Assembly: GCA_016649875.1 (NCBI GenBank)
Contig: JAENWW010000002.1
Coordinates: 20,851 to 84,850 of the forward strand
Reading direction: 5' to 3'
Length of the DNA: 64,000 nt
Source of the DNA: Coriobacteriia bacterium
Lineage (GTDB): Bacteria > Actinomycetota > Coriobacteriia > WRKU01 > JAENWW01
Part shown: in pieces, positions 16,254 through 24,615 of the stretch
Position numbering within the stretch: position 1 is the first letter of the stretch
Layout of the letters: the number at the start of each line of letters is the position of its first letter
Made by a program: the position numbers and the translations under genes
Notes under the pieces: generated by a model
Database searches by the model: none
Told to the model about the DNA's origin: nothing
What the model saw: only the letters and a program-made list of their open reading frames with translations

Positions 16254-17141
16254 TTATTTAACTATTCCACCTTCGACGACGAGCTTTTCGGGAGATACGG
16301 CACTGCCGTAAACAGGTGCCAATGTCTTGGCGTAGTCTGCATGGAAGAACTTCTCATTTCCGAGCGTCTTGGTCTCGGCATTAATCCAGTTCAGCAAGTC
16401 GGTATTGCCCTTTTTAACAGCAGGGGCGATGGTGTCTTGGCTGCCGAGGTTGTCGATGCCGGCGGAGTAGCCTTTATTCTTCAATGCCCACGCCAGTACT
16501 TCGGTGTTGTCGGTGGAGAAAGCGTCTCCACGTCCGTCGAGCAGCGCGTTATAGGCTTCGGCGTACTGGTCGAATTTCAACAGTTTGACCTTCGGGTAGT
16601 TCTTTGAAAAGAAGGTCTCCGCAGTCGTACCTTTTGCAATGATCAAAGTCTTGCCGTTGAGTTGTTCGGGCTTTGTGATCTCAGACTTCGTCGGGCTGAC
16701 GACGCCGATTGCCACTTTCATGTAAGGGAGAGCGAAATCTACGGACTGCGCACGCTCCGCGGTAACGGTGAAGTTCGCCAAAATGATGTCGACTTTGCCG
16801 GCCTTCAAATATTCGACGCGGCTCGCCGGCTCCACTGAAACGTACTCGGCCTTCACGCCGAGATCTTTTGCGATGCGGTTACCGAAATATACATCGTATC
16901 CTTGATAGACACCATTTGAGTCGATGTATCCGAATGGCGCTTTATCACTGAATACGCCGATGATGACTTTGCCGCTTTTCTTGATTTCAGCAACTGATCG
17001 TGCCTCCCCGGTCGTCGAAGTAGTGCTTGAAGCGGCACTTGTCGTTGCGGTTTTGCCCTTGGTTCCGCTGCATCCCGCAAGCAGGGCGAATGCTAGAACA
17101 AGCGTAAGTGCAAGTGCTGTGAATCTGATTGGTTTTTTCAT
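16254..17141 (-). CDS. Polar amino acid ABC transporter substrate-binding lipoprotein
   Basis: Family 3 solute-binding protein with a signal peptide and lipobox LLAGC. The mature domain shows the expected order: GKVIIGVFSDKAPFGYID, the Arg-containing VDIILANFTVTAERAQSVDFALPY, and a KGTTAETFF phosphate-like loop. These proteins capture polar or charged amino acids; the ligand cannot be read off. I place the start at 17141, with GAGG 7 bases upstream; an in-frame ATG at 17159 would overlap the ATPase gene. Confidence 0.9.
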   Translation of the reverse strand: MKKPIRFTALALTLVLAFALLAGCSGTKGKTATTSAASSTTSTTGEARSVAEIKKSGKVIIGVFSDKAPFGYIDSNGVYQGYDVYFGNRIAKDLGVKAEYVSVEPASRVEYLKAGKVDIILANFTVTAERAQSVDFALPYMKVAIGVVSPTKSEITKPEQLNGKTLIIAKGTTAETFFSKNYPKVKLLKFDQYAEAYNALLDGRGDAFSTDNTEVLAWALKNKGYSAGIDNLGSQDTIAPAVKKGNTDLLNWINAETKTLGNEKFFHADYAKTLAPVYGSAVSPEKLVVEGGIVK

Positions 17142-17158
17142 ACTGGTTCCTCTATTCA

Positions 17159-17917
17159 TTATTCGAAAGTAAACATATTCAAAAACTTCTGTGCTCGTTC
17201 GGTCTTCGGTTGAGTGAAGAACTCTTCGGGTTTGCCGGTTTCGACGATCTCACCGTCATCGATAAATATGATGCGGTCGGCAATCGCTTGAGCGAACTGC
17301 ATTTCATGGGTGACGATTACCATTGTCATGCCACCCTTTGCAAGCTCAAGTATCACGTCGAGCACTTCGCGAACCATCTCGGGATCGAGCGCTGCCGTGA
17401 CTTCATCGAAAAGCATGACTTCCGGCTCCATCATAAGGGCGCGAACGATAGCTACGCGCTGTTTCTGACCGCCGGAGAGCTGACGAGGATAAGCATCTCT
17501 TTTTTCTAAGAGTCCGACCCGGAGCAGTTTTTGTTCGGCGGAAGCCGTCGCTTCTTGTTTCGTTCGTTTCTGCACCTTGGTGGGACCGAGCAGTACATTT
17601 TCTAAAACAGTCATATTGGGAAACAGATCGTAGCTTTGGAATACCATACCGATTTTTTGTCGGATCAGGCTCCATTTCGTCTTCCCGTCTGTTATCGATT
17701 GCCCATCCAAAATAATTCTCCCGGACTGGATATCCTCCAGCCCGTTGATACATCGCAGAAGAGTACTTTTGCCGCTGCCCGAAGGGCCTATCACCACGGT
17801 CACTTCACCGATATCGACCTTAAAGGATATGTCCTTCAGAACTTCGGCATCTTCGTATTTCTTTTGCAAATGCTCGATTTCGAGCAATGTGTTTACATTT
17901 TTTGTCATCATTTTCAC
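17159..17917 (-). CDS. Polar amino acid ABC transporter ATP-binding protein
   Basis: A 252-residue GlnQ-type ATPase with Walker [16 protein letters not shown], signature [15 protein letters not shown], Walker [14 protein letters not shown] and switch region IVTHEMQFA. It energises the two permeases encoded immediately upstream in the same operon. The family typically imports glutamine, glutamate, arginine or cystine. Length and motifs are complete. Confidence 0.93.
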   Translation of the reverse strand: MKMMTKNVNTLLEIEHLQKKYEDAEVLKDISFKVDIGEVTVVIGPSGSGKSTLLRCINGLEDIQSGRIILDGQSITDGKTKWSLIRQKIGMVFQSYDLFPNMTVLENVLLGPTKVQKRTKQEATASAEQKLLRVGLLEKRDAYPRQLSGGQKQRVAIVRALMMEPEVMLFDEVTAALDPEMVREVLDVILELAKGGMTMVIVTHEMQFAQAIADRIIFIDDGEIVETGKPEEFFTQPKTERAQKFLNMFTFE

Positions 17918-17918
17918 C

Positions 17919-18596
17919 TCAATTCTTCCATTGTTTTTCTAATCTGCCGGCCAATTTGGAAATCGGATAACAGACGATGAAATAAAGGAAGAAAATGACC
18001 CCGTAGATCCACAATGCAGCATCGGGAGTGGTATAGCGGTTGGCATCGATTATCTGCTGTCCGACCTTGAGAACTTCTACGACACCGATGAGAACGACGA
18101 GCGAGGTGGTTTTTATCATGCGTGTGGTCAGGTTTATGGCCGGCGGAGTCAGGCGTCGCAGAGTTTGGGGAATGACAACATAGCGATAGGCCTGTAGCTT
18201 TGTGAGGCCGAGCGCGGCGCTGCTGTCGTACTGATGTTTCGGGATTGAAATCAGTGCGCTTCGGACCAAATCGCCCATTTCGGCGGTGCCCCACAAAGAA
18301 AAGACGATTATCGCCGAGGTCTGTCCGGAGAGGTCGATGCCGAACGCAGTGGTCAGCCCGAAATACACGAGGAACAACGACACCAACTGGGGCATCAGAC
18401 GATTGAATTCGAGGAATATTTTGGTGAGAACTTTCGTTATCGGATTCTTGAGTGTCATCACCATGCCCAGCAAGACGCCCAAAACGAGGGAAATCGCCAC
18501 GGAAACGAGCGAGATCTCGACCGTGACCCAGAGTCCGGAAAGCAGGCGCGTGAAGTTACTGCCCTCGAAGAGGACTTTAATTCCCAAATCCTGCAT
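17919..18596 (-). CDS. Polar amino acid ABC transporter permease (first of pair)
   Basis: A 225-residue HisM/GlnP-type permease with five or so membrane segments and the EAA loop [25 protein letters not shown] that docks on the ATPase. It overlaps the other permease gene at its 5' end by 20 bases and ends one base before the ATPase gene. It forms a heterodimeric channel with the protein at 18577-19245. Confidence 0.92.
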   Translation of the reverse strand: MQDLGIKVLFEGSNFTRLLSGLWVTVEISLVSVAISLVLGVLLGMVMTLKNPITKVLTKIFLEFNRLMPQLVSLFLVYFGLTTAFGIDLSGQTSAIIVFSLWGTAEMGDLVRSALISIPKHQYDSSAALGLTKLQAYRYVVIPQTLRRLTPPAINLTTRMIKTTSLVVLIGVVEVLKVGQQIIDANRYTTPDAALWIYGVIFFLYFIVCYPISKLAGRLEKQWKN

Positions 18597-19245
18597 AGCG
18601 AAGCCTCCTCTCCAAGAGCGATGAGAGAAGCGAGATCGGCAACAGTACCACCAAATAAGCGATTACCAACATGAGAAGAGCTTCGTTGGTTTTGTAATAG
18701 AGCCCGATGAGGTCCTTCGCGACATACATCAAGTCGGCTAAAGCAACGGCGCTGAACACGGAAGTTTCCTTTATGAGAAAGATGACGTTTGCAAAAAGGG
18801 CGGGAACGGAAACCGAGAGCGCTTGGGGTAATACGACATAGCGAACGATTTGCAGTCGGTTGAGACCGATGCTCATGCCCGATTCGATCTGGCTTTTCTC
18901 CACGGATTCAAGACCGCTTCTGAAAACTTCGGCCATGTAACTTCCGCCCAAGAACGTCAGACCGATAATCGCACACCCTTCGGAGCTGATGATGATTCCC
19001 AATTTCGGGAGACCGAAATAGAGGAGGAAGAGTTGGACGAGGAGGGGAGTGTTGCGCGATAGCTCGATATATCCCGATACGATACGACTCGCTACCGGGA
19101 TTTTGAAGTAGAGGATGAGCCCGCAAAACAATCCGACGACGAGTGCGAACAGAATGCCCCAAAACGAGATGGACAACGTCAATTTCGCGGCTGTGACGAA
19201 GAGCGGAGCATATGTTTTCATGAAGACGAGATCCAAAACTTCCAA
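18577..19245 (-). CDS. Polar amino acid ABC transporter permease (second of pair)
   Basis: A 222-residue permease of the same family, with the EAA loop SIGLNRLQIVRYVVLPQALSVSVP and hydrophobic helices throughout. It is the first gene of the importer operon. Directly upstream are a near-consensus promoter and a 25-base palindrome, so expression is probably controlled by substrate or end product. A downstream in-frame ATG (MKTYAPLF) is possible as the start. Confidence 0.9.
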   Translation of the reverse strand: MEVLDLVFMKTYAPLFVTAAKLTLSISFWGILFALVVGLFCGLILYFKIPVASRIVSGYIELSRNTPLLVQLFLLYFGLPKLGIIISSEGCAIIGLTFLGGSYMAEVFRSGLESVEKSQIESGMSIGLNRLQIVRYVVLPQALSVSVPALFANVIFLIKETSVFSAVALADLMYVAKDLIGLYYKTNEALLMLVIAYLVVLLPISLLSSLLERRLRYAGFGN

Positions 19246-19278
19246 CCCTTTCAGCTCTATCTCGATACGTTGCTCATA

Positions 19279-19303
19279 TATTCATATAAATCATATATGA
19301 ATA
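19279..19303. promoter_or_regulatory. Palindromic operator at the amino acid importer promoter
   Basis: Perfect 10-base arms TATTCATATA (19279-19288) and TATATGAATA (19294-19303) flank AATCA. On the minus strand the site begins within about ten bases of the -10 box, covering the expected transcription start, a standard repressor position. The ATTCA/TGAAT cores vaguely recall ArgR boxes, which would suit an arginine-type importer; that link is speculative. Confidence 0.65.
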
Positions 19304-19309
19304 GTATGA

Positions 19310-19338
19310 TTTATAAACCAGTGGCATAGTCTTGTCAA
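19310..19338 (-). promoter_or_regulatory. Sigma-70-type promoter of the amino acid importer operon
   Basis: On the minus strand TTGACA (19333-19338) and TATAAA (19310-19315) are separated by exactly 17 bases. This is close to the ideal vegetative promoter and faces the permease gene starting at 19245. Confidence 0.8.
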
Positions 19339-19436
19339 CTCGAAAACGAGAATAAAGGAGATTTGTCGAGTAGATTTCGAAAATCGAAAATGCGTCTGCG
19401 CTGTGAAATCGGTATCAAAAGCCTCTTTCATGTGGG

Positions 19437-19442
19437 TATAAT
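19437..19442 (+). promoter_or_regulatory. -10 box implying a leaderless transcript for the radical SAM gene
   Basis: A perfect TATAAT ends seven bases before the ATG at 19449, and no Shine-Dalgarno sequence precedes that ATG. Transcription would begin at or next to the start codon. A matching -35 is weak. Leaderless messages are common in Actinomycetota, so this fits. Confidence 0.55.
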
Positions 19443-19448
19443 CACCCT

Positions 19449-20321
19449 ATGGAAGAGGCGATCCTATATACCAGGGAACCCGAGCACGTCGTCGTGTGCG
19501 GGGTGTGCAACCATCGCTGCCGCATCAAAGACGGCAAGCGCGGCATCTGCGGTGTCCGCGAGAATAGCGGGGGCGTGCTCTATGCTTTGAACTATGGCAA
19601 GGCCGTCTCCGTGAGTATCGACCCCATCGAGAAGAAACCGCTCTTCCATTTCATGCCCGGCACGACCACCTACTCCTTCGCCACCGTCGGATGCAACTTC
19701 AAGTGTGACTGGTGCCAGAATTGGGAGATATCCCAGAGCTCGAAGCCGAACGGTCTCATCATGGGGTCGGACATCAGCCCACAGGAGCATGTCGCTCAGG
19801 CGCTCGACTACGGGTGCCCGTCCATCTCATACACGTATACCGAACCGACGATATTCATCGAGTACGCGCTCGATACGATGAAGGTGGCGCGCGAGGCCGG
19901 GCTCAAGAACGTCTGGGTGAGCAACGGCTATATGACCCCCGAGGCACTTGAGGCGATCGCTCCGTATCTCGATGCGATCAACGTCGACTTCAAAGGCCCC
20001 GATGATGCCGTCTACCAAAGGTATTGCGGCGGCAGGGCGAAGTTCGTGATGGAGAACCTGGTTGCGATCAAGCGGCTCGGCATCCATCTCGAGATCACCA
20101 CGTTGGTCATCCCGGAAGTCAACGACAGAAAAGACCAATTGCGTGCGGTCGCCGAGTTTATCGCCAAAGAAGTCGGCGAGGATGTCCCCTGGCATATATC
20201 CCGCTTTTTCCCGGCGTGGAAGATGCCGCAAACGCCGGTCACCCCCATCGAAACCCTTGAGCTCGCCGCCGAAATCGGTCGCGACCTCGGTCTGGAACAT
20301 ATCCATATCGGCAATGTCTAA
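19449..20321 (+). CDS. amrS: AmmeMemoRadiSam system radical SAM enzyme
   Basis: A 290-residue radical SAM protein with the cluster motif CNFKCDWCQNW (CxxxCxxC) near residue 80 and an N-terminal CGVCNHRCRIKDGKRGICGVREN segment typical of the AmrS/PflA-like group. It is followed at 11 bases by an extradiol-dioxygenase-like gene and then an AMMECR1 gene, the partners that define the AmmeMemoRadiSam system. The reaction of this system was not established to my knowledge; human MEMO1 and AMMECR1 are distant relatives of the partners. It seems to start without a leader. Confidence 0.92.
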   Translation: MEEAILYTREPEHVVVCGVCNHRCRIKDGKRGICGVRENSGGVLYALNYGKAVSVSIDPIEKKPLFHFMPGTTTYSFATVGCNFKCDWCQNWEISQSSKPNGLIMGSDISPQEHVAQALDYGCPSISYTYTEPTIFIEYALDTMKVAREAGLKNVWVSNGYMTPEALEAIAPYLDAINVDFKGPDDAVYQRYCGGRAKFVMENLVAIKRLGIHLEITTLVIPEVNDRKDQLRAVAEFIAKEVGEDVPWHISRFFPAWKMPQTPVTPIETLELAAEIGRDLGLEHIHIGNV

Positions 20322-20332
20322 GGAGGCAATCG

Positions 20333-20947
20333 ATGTTGGTATTCGGTGTGATATCGCCTCACCCGCCGTTGATCATCCCTGAAATCGGCGGGGACGACCT
20401 CGTGAAGGTGAAGCGGACCGTCGAGGCTTTGGAGGCGGCCGCTGAGAAACTCGGTGAAGCCGATCCCGAGAGGGTGATAATCATCTCGCCTCATCGTGAT
20501 TACGGTTTCGAGGTTCCCCTCCATTACCTGCGCAAACATCTCCGTCAAGACGTCGATATCGAGAAGATACTGGTGACGAACCCCTCGTACGAGTATTACT
20601 ACGATACCGGCAAGAAGGTCGGAGCCCAGCTAAAGCTGGATGGAAGGAGATGCGCCATCATCGCCTCGGGCGATCTGTCGCACGTCCTTGAAAGCGACGG
20701 CCCCTACGGATACCACCCCTCCGGTCCGGTAATCGACGACATCATCATCAAAGCGGTGCGCGAACGCGATGCGCAGGCGCTTCTCGATATCGATCCGGTC
20801 ACTTTGGAGGAAGGCGCCGAGTGCGGTTTGAGGTCGATACTCTTCCTCTTGGGCGCGCTCGAAGGATTGGAAGTCGAATCCCGGGTGTTGTCCTTCGAGG
20901 GTCCTTTCGGTGTGGGGTATCTCGTTGCGACTTTTGAGGTGGAATGA
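20333..20947 (+). CDS. Class III extradiol dioxygenase-like (Memo/LigB fold) protein
   Basis: A 204-residue protein of the LigB/Memo fold. Early histidines in VISPHPPLIIPEIGG, a second IIISPHRDYG and a later SGDLSHVL fit the metal site of class III extradiol dioxygenases. In many Firmicutes this domain is fused in front of AMMECR1 in one protein; here the two are separate neighbouring genes. GGAGG lies 6-7 bases before the ATG. Whether it oxidises an aromatic substrate or works as a Memo-like protein is unknown. Confidence 0.85.
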   Translation: MLVFGVISPHPPLIIPEIGGDDLVKVKRTVEALEAAAEKLGEADPERVIIISPHRDYGFEVPLHYLRKHLRQDVDIEKILVTNPSYEYYYDTGKKVGAQLKLDGRRCAIIASGDLSHVLESDGPYGYHPSGPVIDDIIIKAVRERDAQALLDIDPVTLEEGAECGLRSILFLLGALEGLEVESRVLSFEGPFGVGYLVATFEVE

Positions 20948-20950
20948 AGA

Positions 20951-21463
20951 ATGGACATTTTGGGACTGGCCGGAGAGGCCATACGACAGTATCTCGATAC
21001 GGGTGCGACGATGTCTGTTCCCGACGGCCTGCCTCCGAGCCTGGATAAGAAGGCTGCGTGTTTCGTCACTTTGCATGAGAAGGACGGATCGTTGCGCGGT
21101 TGCATCGGCACGATAGAGCCGGTTCGGGAAAGCCTCGCCGAGGAAGTCATAGAAAACGCGATATCCTCCGCTGCTTATGATCCGCGGTTCTTTCCGGTGA
21201 TCCGTGAGGAGTTCGACGCGCTGGATGTGAGTGTCGACGTTCTAGAGCCGCCGGTGCCGACCACCGACTTGTCCGTGCTCGACCCGCAAATCTACGGGGT
21301 GATCGTCGCCACCGATGATGGACGCCGAGGTGTGTTGTTGCCTCATCTCGAAGGCGTCGACAGCGTCGCGGAACAGATTGCCATCTGTAGACAAAAAGGT
21401 GGGATCAGGCCTGACGAGAAGGTGCACATCTACCGATTCACCGTGGTGAGATATGCTTCATAG
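20951..21463 (+). CDS. amrA: AMMECR1 domain protein (AmmeMemoRadiSam protein A)
   Basis: A 170-residue AMMECR1-family protein with the hallmark LRGCIGTIEP motif near residue 52 and the later GRRGVLLPHLEGVDSVAEQI stretch. The domain is conserved from archaea to humans, and its biochemical function is unclear. It starts three bases after the LigB-like gene and is the last gene of the cluster. It converges on the minus-strand eRF1-like gene, with only five bases between the two stops. Confidence 0.93.
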   Translation: MDILGLAGEAIRQYLDTGATMSVPDGLPPSLDKKAACFVTLHEKDGSLRGCIGTIEPVRESLAEEVIENAISSAAYDPRFFPVIREEFDALDVSVDVLEPPVPTTDLSVLDPQIYGVIVATDDGRRGVLLPHLEGVDSVAEQIAICRQKGGIRPDEKVHIYRFTVVRYAS

Positions 21464-21468
21464 ACGAA

Positions 21469-22605
21469 TCAGAACCTGAAAATCGCCGCCGCGCCGCTTG
21501 TCGAAGGCATTCGGCTGGGTGGAAGTACCACAATTTCACCGCCGTTTCGGATAGACATCTCTGCAAGTTGTTCGAGAAGTTCGGGAGCATCTTCTTCATC
21601 AAGATATTCGACCGACCCGGTTTTTTCATCAAGCGTCCCTCGGACCGTTCGACCGGACTCCATGAGGAGCGTCCAGACCCTGCCATCCACTGCAGCATGA
21701 GCGATTTCAGCGATGTCACTACTTGAACCACCGTGCCCGTAAACTGTGTTGAAGCGGTCGAGTATTTCGCCTTCAAACTCAATACGATGTCGCTCGATGA
21801 TCTTGGTCGCCTGTTCACGCATCTCTTCGCCCGTCAGGGAGGCCGGATCGGCTTCGATTCCCTCCGCCTCGAGGTCCGGGTTTTTACTGATGCTGTGGAA
21901 CTCCTTCTGATGCTCAGGGAGCGATGCCAGGATGAGCGGCAGCCCCGAAGGACGGGAGTAGCGTTCGAGCATCCACCGGTCGATGATGCGGAAGTATCTC
22001 GTAGCATCGGAATCGACCTCATCTTTGCGCGCACCCGTCCCGTGGAACGTCGATGGAGCTCCTCTCGCTCCGGAGGAAATCGTGGTGTACTTCTCGGTAA
22101 GTAAAGCACCGAGTGCATCTTCGATGGTTTTCGGCGCATCCGCGTGCAGTTCGATTTCACGAATCGAGTATCTGGTACCTTCGAAAAGGTATATCTTGTT
22201 CAGCTCCACGCCGAGGACGTGATAACGCTCCATCGGTTCCAAGATGTCAACCAACGGTTTTGTGAAGAACCTATCGTCTACCACGACCGCCTCTGCGACC
22301 GAGGCTTGTAGCGAATATACTTGTGATTCTCCACCGGCGGCAAGAACCGCGAGCCCGCTGTGGGTGTTGTTCCAAAATTCTTTATCTTCGGCCAGCTTTT
22401 TAAGCGGGGCGAGGAGCGTGTCTGCATCGGCATCTGGATATTTCTGGCTCAGACTCTTTTCAACCCGGTGAATCGAATTGCGAAATCGAATGGGGTCTTG
22501 AAGGTTATCGGGATAATTCAGGTGAGTAGGGAGATAAATCGATATGCACGGTGGTTGATGACGTTCGGTGAGAAGCGACCGATAGTTCTGTGAAAAGGAA
22601 TCCAT
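21469..22605 (-). CDS. Bacterial archaeo-eukaryotic release factor-like protein (baeRF family)
   Basis: A 378-residue protein resembling the baeRF group, bacterial relatives of eRF1/Pelota. It begins with CISIYLPTH, has the middle ELNKIYLFEG motif of the RNase H-like domain, and ends in the L7Ae-like domain with SSSDIAEIAHAAVDGRVWTLL and the final PSTSGAAAIFRF. Relatives are proposed to act on stalled or hibernating ribosomes; direct evidence is limited. It is a single gene, divergent from the trp leader. Confidence 0.82.
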   Translation of the reverse strand: MDSFSQNYRSLLTERHQPPCISIYLPTHLNYPDNLQDPIRFRNSIHRVEKSLSQKYPDADADTLLAPLKKLAEDKEFWNNTHSGLAVLAAGGESQVYSLQASVAEAVVVDDRFFTKPLVDILEPMERYHVLGVELNKIYLFEGTRYSIREIELHADAPKTIEDALGALLTEKYTTISSGARGAPSTFHGTGARKDEVDSDATRYFRIIDRWMLERYSRPSGLPLILASLPEHQKEFHSISKNPDLEAEGIEADPASLTGEEMREQATKIIERHRIEFEGEILDRFNTVYGHGGSSSDIAEIAHAAVDGRVWTLLMESGRTVRGTLDEKTGSVEYLDEEDAPELLEQLAEMSIRNGGEIVVLPPSRMPSTSGAAAIFRF

Positions 22606-22698
22606 GATTTTCCTCTCGATGCAATAGTTGGTATATATATGTAGTCTACCCGTTAGAGGCCCGAGTTACGCAAGTGTGGAGATATTTTAGTCGTACTC

Positions 22699-22727
22699 TT
22701 GCGTGATTTATTTTATCGGTATATACT
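22699..22727 (+). promoter_or_regulatory. Promoter of the trp T-box leader
   Basis: TTGCGT (22699-22704) and TATACT (22722-22727) are 17 bases apart. The -10 matches five of six consensus bases. The predicted start near 22734 fits the 5' end of the T-box RNA. Confidence 0.55.
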
Positions 22728-22733
22728 TGCGGA

Positions 22734-23017
22734 CACTTGTACAGCAGTGTACGCGATGGGGAATAGTAGGCAGGAACCGACGCACCAGAGAACCGGGGAT
22801 AGTGGAATCCCGGCGCGAACGGACAAGCCGAATGGGCCCCCGAGCCTTCAGCATGCATTAATGCTGATGTGTTCCACTCTTGCAGTGGGCCGTGCATACA
22901 TCGGAGATCTTGTTGCCGATAAGCTGACAGTTCTAAGTGGTCCGAACCTCCCGGTTTGGTCAACAAGGGTGGTACCGCGAGAAATCTTCTCGTCCCTTGG
23001 CTGACGGGAGGTTTTTT
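22734..23017 (+). ncRNA. T-box leader (tryptophan) of the trp operon
   Basis: The T-box core AAGGGTGGTACCGCGA lies at 22965-22980. An intrinsic terminator follows: AACCTCCCG (22945-22953) pairs with CGGGAGGTT (23005-23013), ending in a T-run at 23012-23017, with an inner GAGAA/TTCTC hairpin. The upstream 200 bases have the structured appearance of Stem I to Stem III, and TGG at 22803-22805 is a plausible Trp specifier codon. Uncharged tRNA-Trp would stabilise the antiterminator and switch on trpE onward. The T-box is certain; the specifier position is inferred. Confidence 0.93.
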
Positions 23018-23064
23018 GCTTCCCGAAGTAGAAATCCTCATACGTTCGGGAAGGATGGTTCCAT

Positions 23065-24615
23065 ATGTTCACACCAAGCAAAGAAGAGTACATCAGACTC
23101 GCATCCGAATACGATGTCGTGCCGGTCGTCCGCGAGGTCTATGCCGATCTCGCGACGCCGATCAGCGCATTCATGGCGCTTTCGGAAGGGGAGGAACACG
23201 CGTTTCTCCTTGAAAGCGTCGTCGGCGGCGAACGCCTCGGCCGGTACAGTTTCATCGGCGTCGGGGACAGATCGGTCATCACCGCGCGAGGGCACGAAGT
23301 GCTCATCGACGGGGAGATGGTACACGGAGAATACGCGGAGGATCCCTTGCGCGTCGTGTCACGCGAACTTTCTGTAGGTAAAGTCGCGCGCATTCCGGGG
23401 CTGCCGCTTTTCGTGGGCGGAGCAGTCGGTTACGTCGGCTACGAGACGGCCGCATCGTTTGAAAAAGTTCCTCGCCACCCCAACGATCAGATAGGCGCGC
23501 CTGATTTTTGCTTCATGATGACAGACGTCGTCGTCGCATTCGATCATGCTCGTCGCATCATGCAGGTCATCACGCCGACTCGGCCGGGAGGTGCTCCCGA
23601 ACTTGCTTACGAGGCTGCGACCAAGCGCATTGATGCCTATTTGCAACGCATCGATGCCGGACCGCGCGGCGCCGAGCTCGGTGTGGTCGGTGCCAGTACG
23701 GACGTTCCTCTCACGGCGCACACGAGCCATGAGGATTTCATCGAACAAGTCAACACGGCCAAGGAGCATATTCTGGCCGGCGACATTTTCCAAATCGTTC
23801 TTTCGCAACGTTTCACCACTCCCTTCGAAGGCGACGGGCTCGATCTTTACCGCGTATTGCGCGCCGTCAACCCCAGCCCTTACATGTTCTACGTGCGAAC
23901 ACGCGACGTGACGCTTGTGGGTTCCAGCCCCGAACCGCTCGTTCGACTCGAAGGTGACACGGTTCTCACACGTCCTTTGGCCGGCACTCGTCCTCGCGGC
24001 AAGAGTGCCGCAGAGGACAGCAAGTTACGCGCCGATTTGCTCGACGACGAGAAAGAGCGGGCCGAGCATGTCATGCTGGTCGATCTCGGCCGCAACGACA
24101 TCAGCCGGGTGTCGACACCGGGATCGGTGAGCGTCGATGAGCTCATGGATGTCGAGTATTACAGTCATGTCATGCACATCGTGAGCAATGTCACCGGTAC
24201 GCTTGCCGCGGATAAAGATGCATTCGATGCTCTCGAGGCGACGTTTCCGGCGGGTACGGTTTCGGGTGCTCCCAAAGTCCGTGCGATGGAGATTATCGCC
24301 GAGCTCGAAAAAGAAGCGCGCGGACCCTATGCCGGTACGGTCGGCTACATCGGGCTCGACGGCGCTATGGACATGTGCATCACCATCAGAACGGTGGCTA
24401 TCGCCAACGGCACCGCCTATTTGCAAGCCGGCGCGGGAATCGTTGCCGACTCCGATCCCGAGAGCGAATACGAGGAGTGCCTCCATAAGGCCCGTGCTCT
24501 GCATCGCGCTCTCGAACTTGCCGCCGGTATGAGGAGCACGAAAGTGTTCGACAAAGGAAACGAAAAAGCCGCGCCCGACTCCGCACACCCGGTGGAAGGT
24601 GGTGATGCGCAATGA
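23065..24615 (+). CDS. trpE: Anthranilate synthase component I
   Basis: A 516-residue TrpE that, with TrpG, converts chorismate and glutamine to anthranilate. Clear segments are LLESVVGGERLGRYSFIG near the start (feedback Trp-binding region), SPEPLVRLEGD, TRPLAGTRPRG, LVDLGRNDI and FPAGTVSGAPKVRAMEII. It follows the T-box terminator, with GGAAGG ahead of the ATG. The stop overlaps the trpGD start. Length is normal. Confidence 0.97.
   Translation: MFTPSKEEYIRLASEYDVVPVVREVYADLATPISAFMALSEGEEHAFLLESVVGGERLGRYSFIGVGDRSVITARGHEVLIDGEMVHGEYAEDPLRVVSRELSVGKVARIPGLPLFVGGAVGYVGYETAASFEKVPRHPNDQIGAPDFCFMMTDVVVAFDHARRIMQVITPTRPGGAPELAYEAATKRIDAYLQRIDAGPRGAELGVVGASTDVPLTAHTSHEDFIEQVNTAKEHILAGDIFQIVLSQRFTTPFEGDGLDLYRVLRAVNPSPYMFYVRTRDVTLVGSSPEPLVRLEGDTVLTRPLAGTRPRGKSAAEDSKLRADLLDDEKERAEHVMLVDLGRNDISRVSTPGSVSVDELMDVEYYSHVMHIVSNVTGTLAADKDAFDALEATFPAGTVSGAPKVRAMEIIAELEKEARGPYAGTVGYIGLDGAMDMCITIRTVAIANGTAYLQAGAGIVADSDPESEYEECLHKARALHRALELAAGMRSTKVFDKGNEKAAPDSAHPVEGGDAQ

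Noticed and set aside
22646..23041. 131-codon minus-strand frame over the trp leader
   Set aside because: Covers the T-box RNA, whose conserved core and terminator explain the sequence better.
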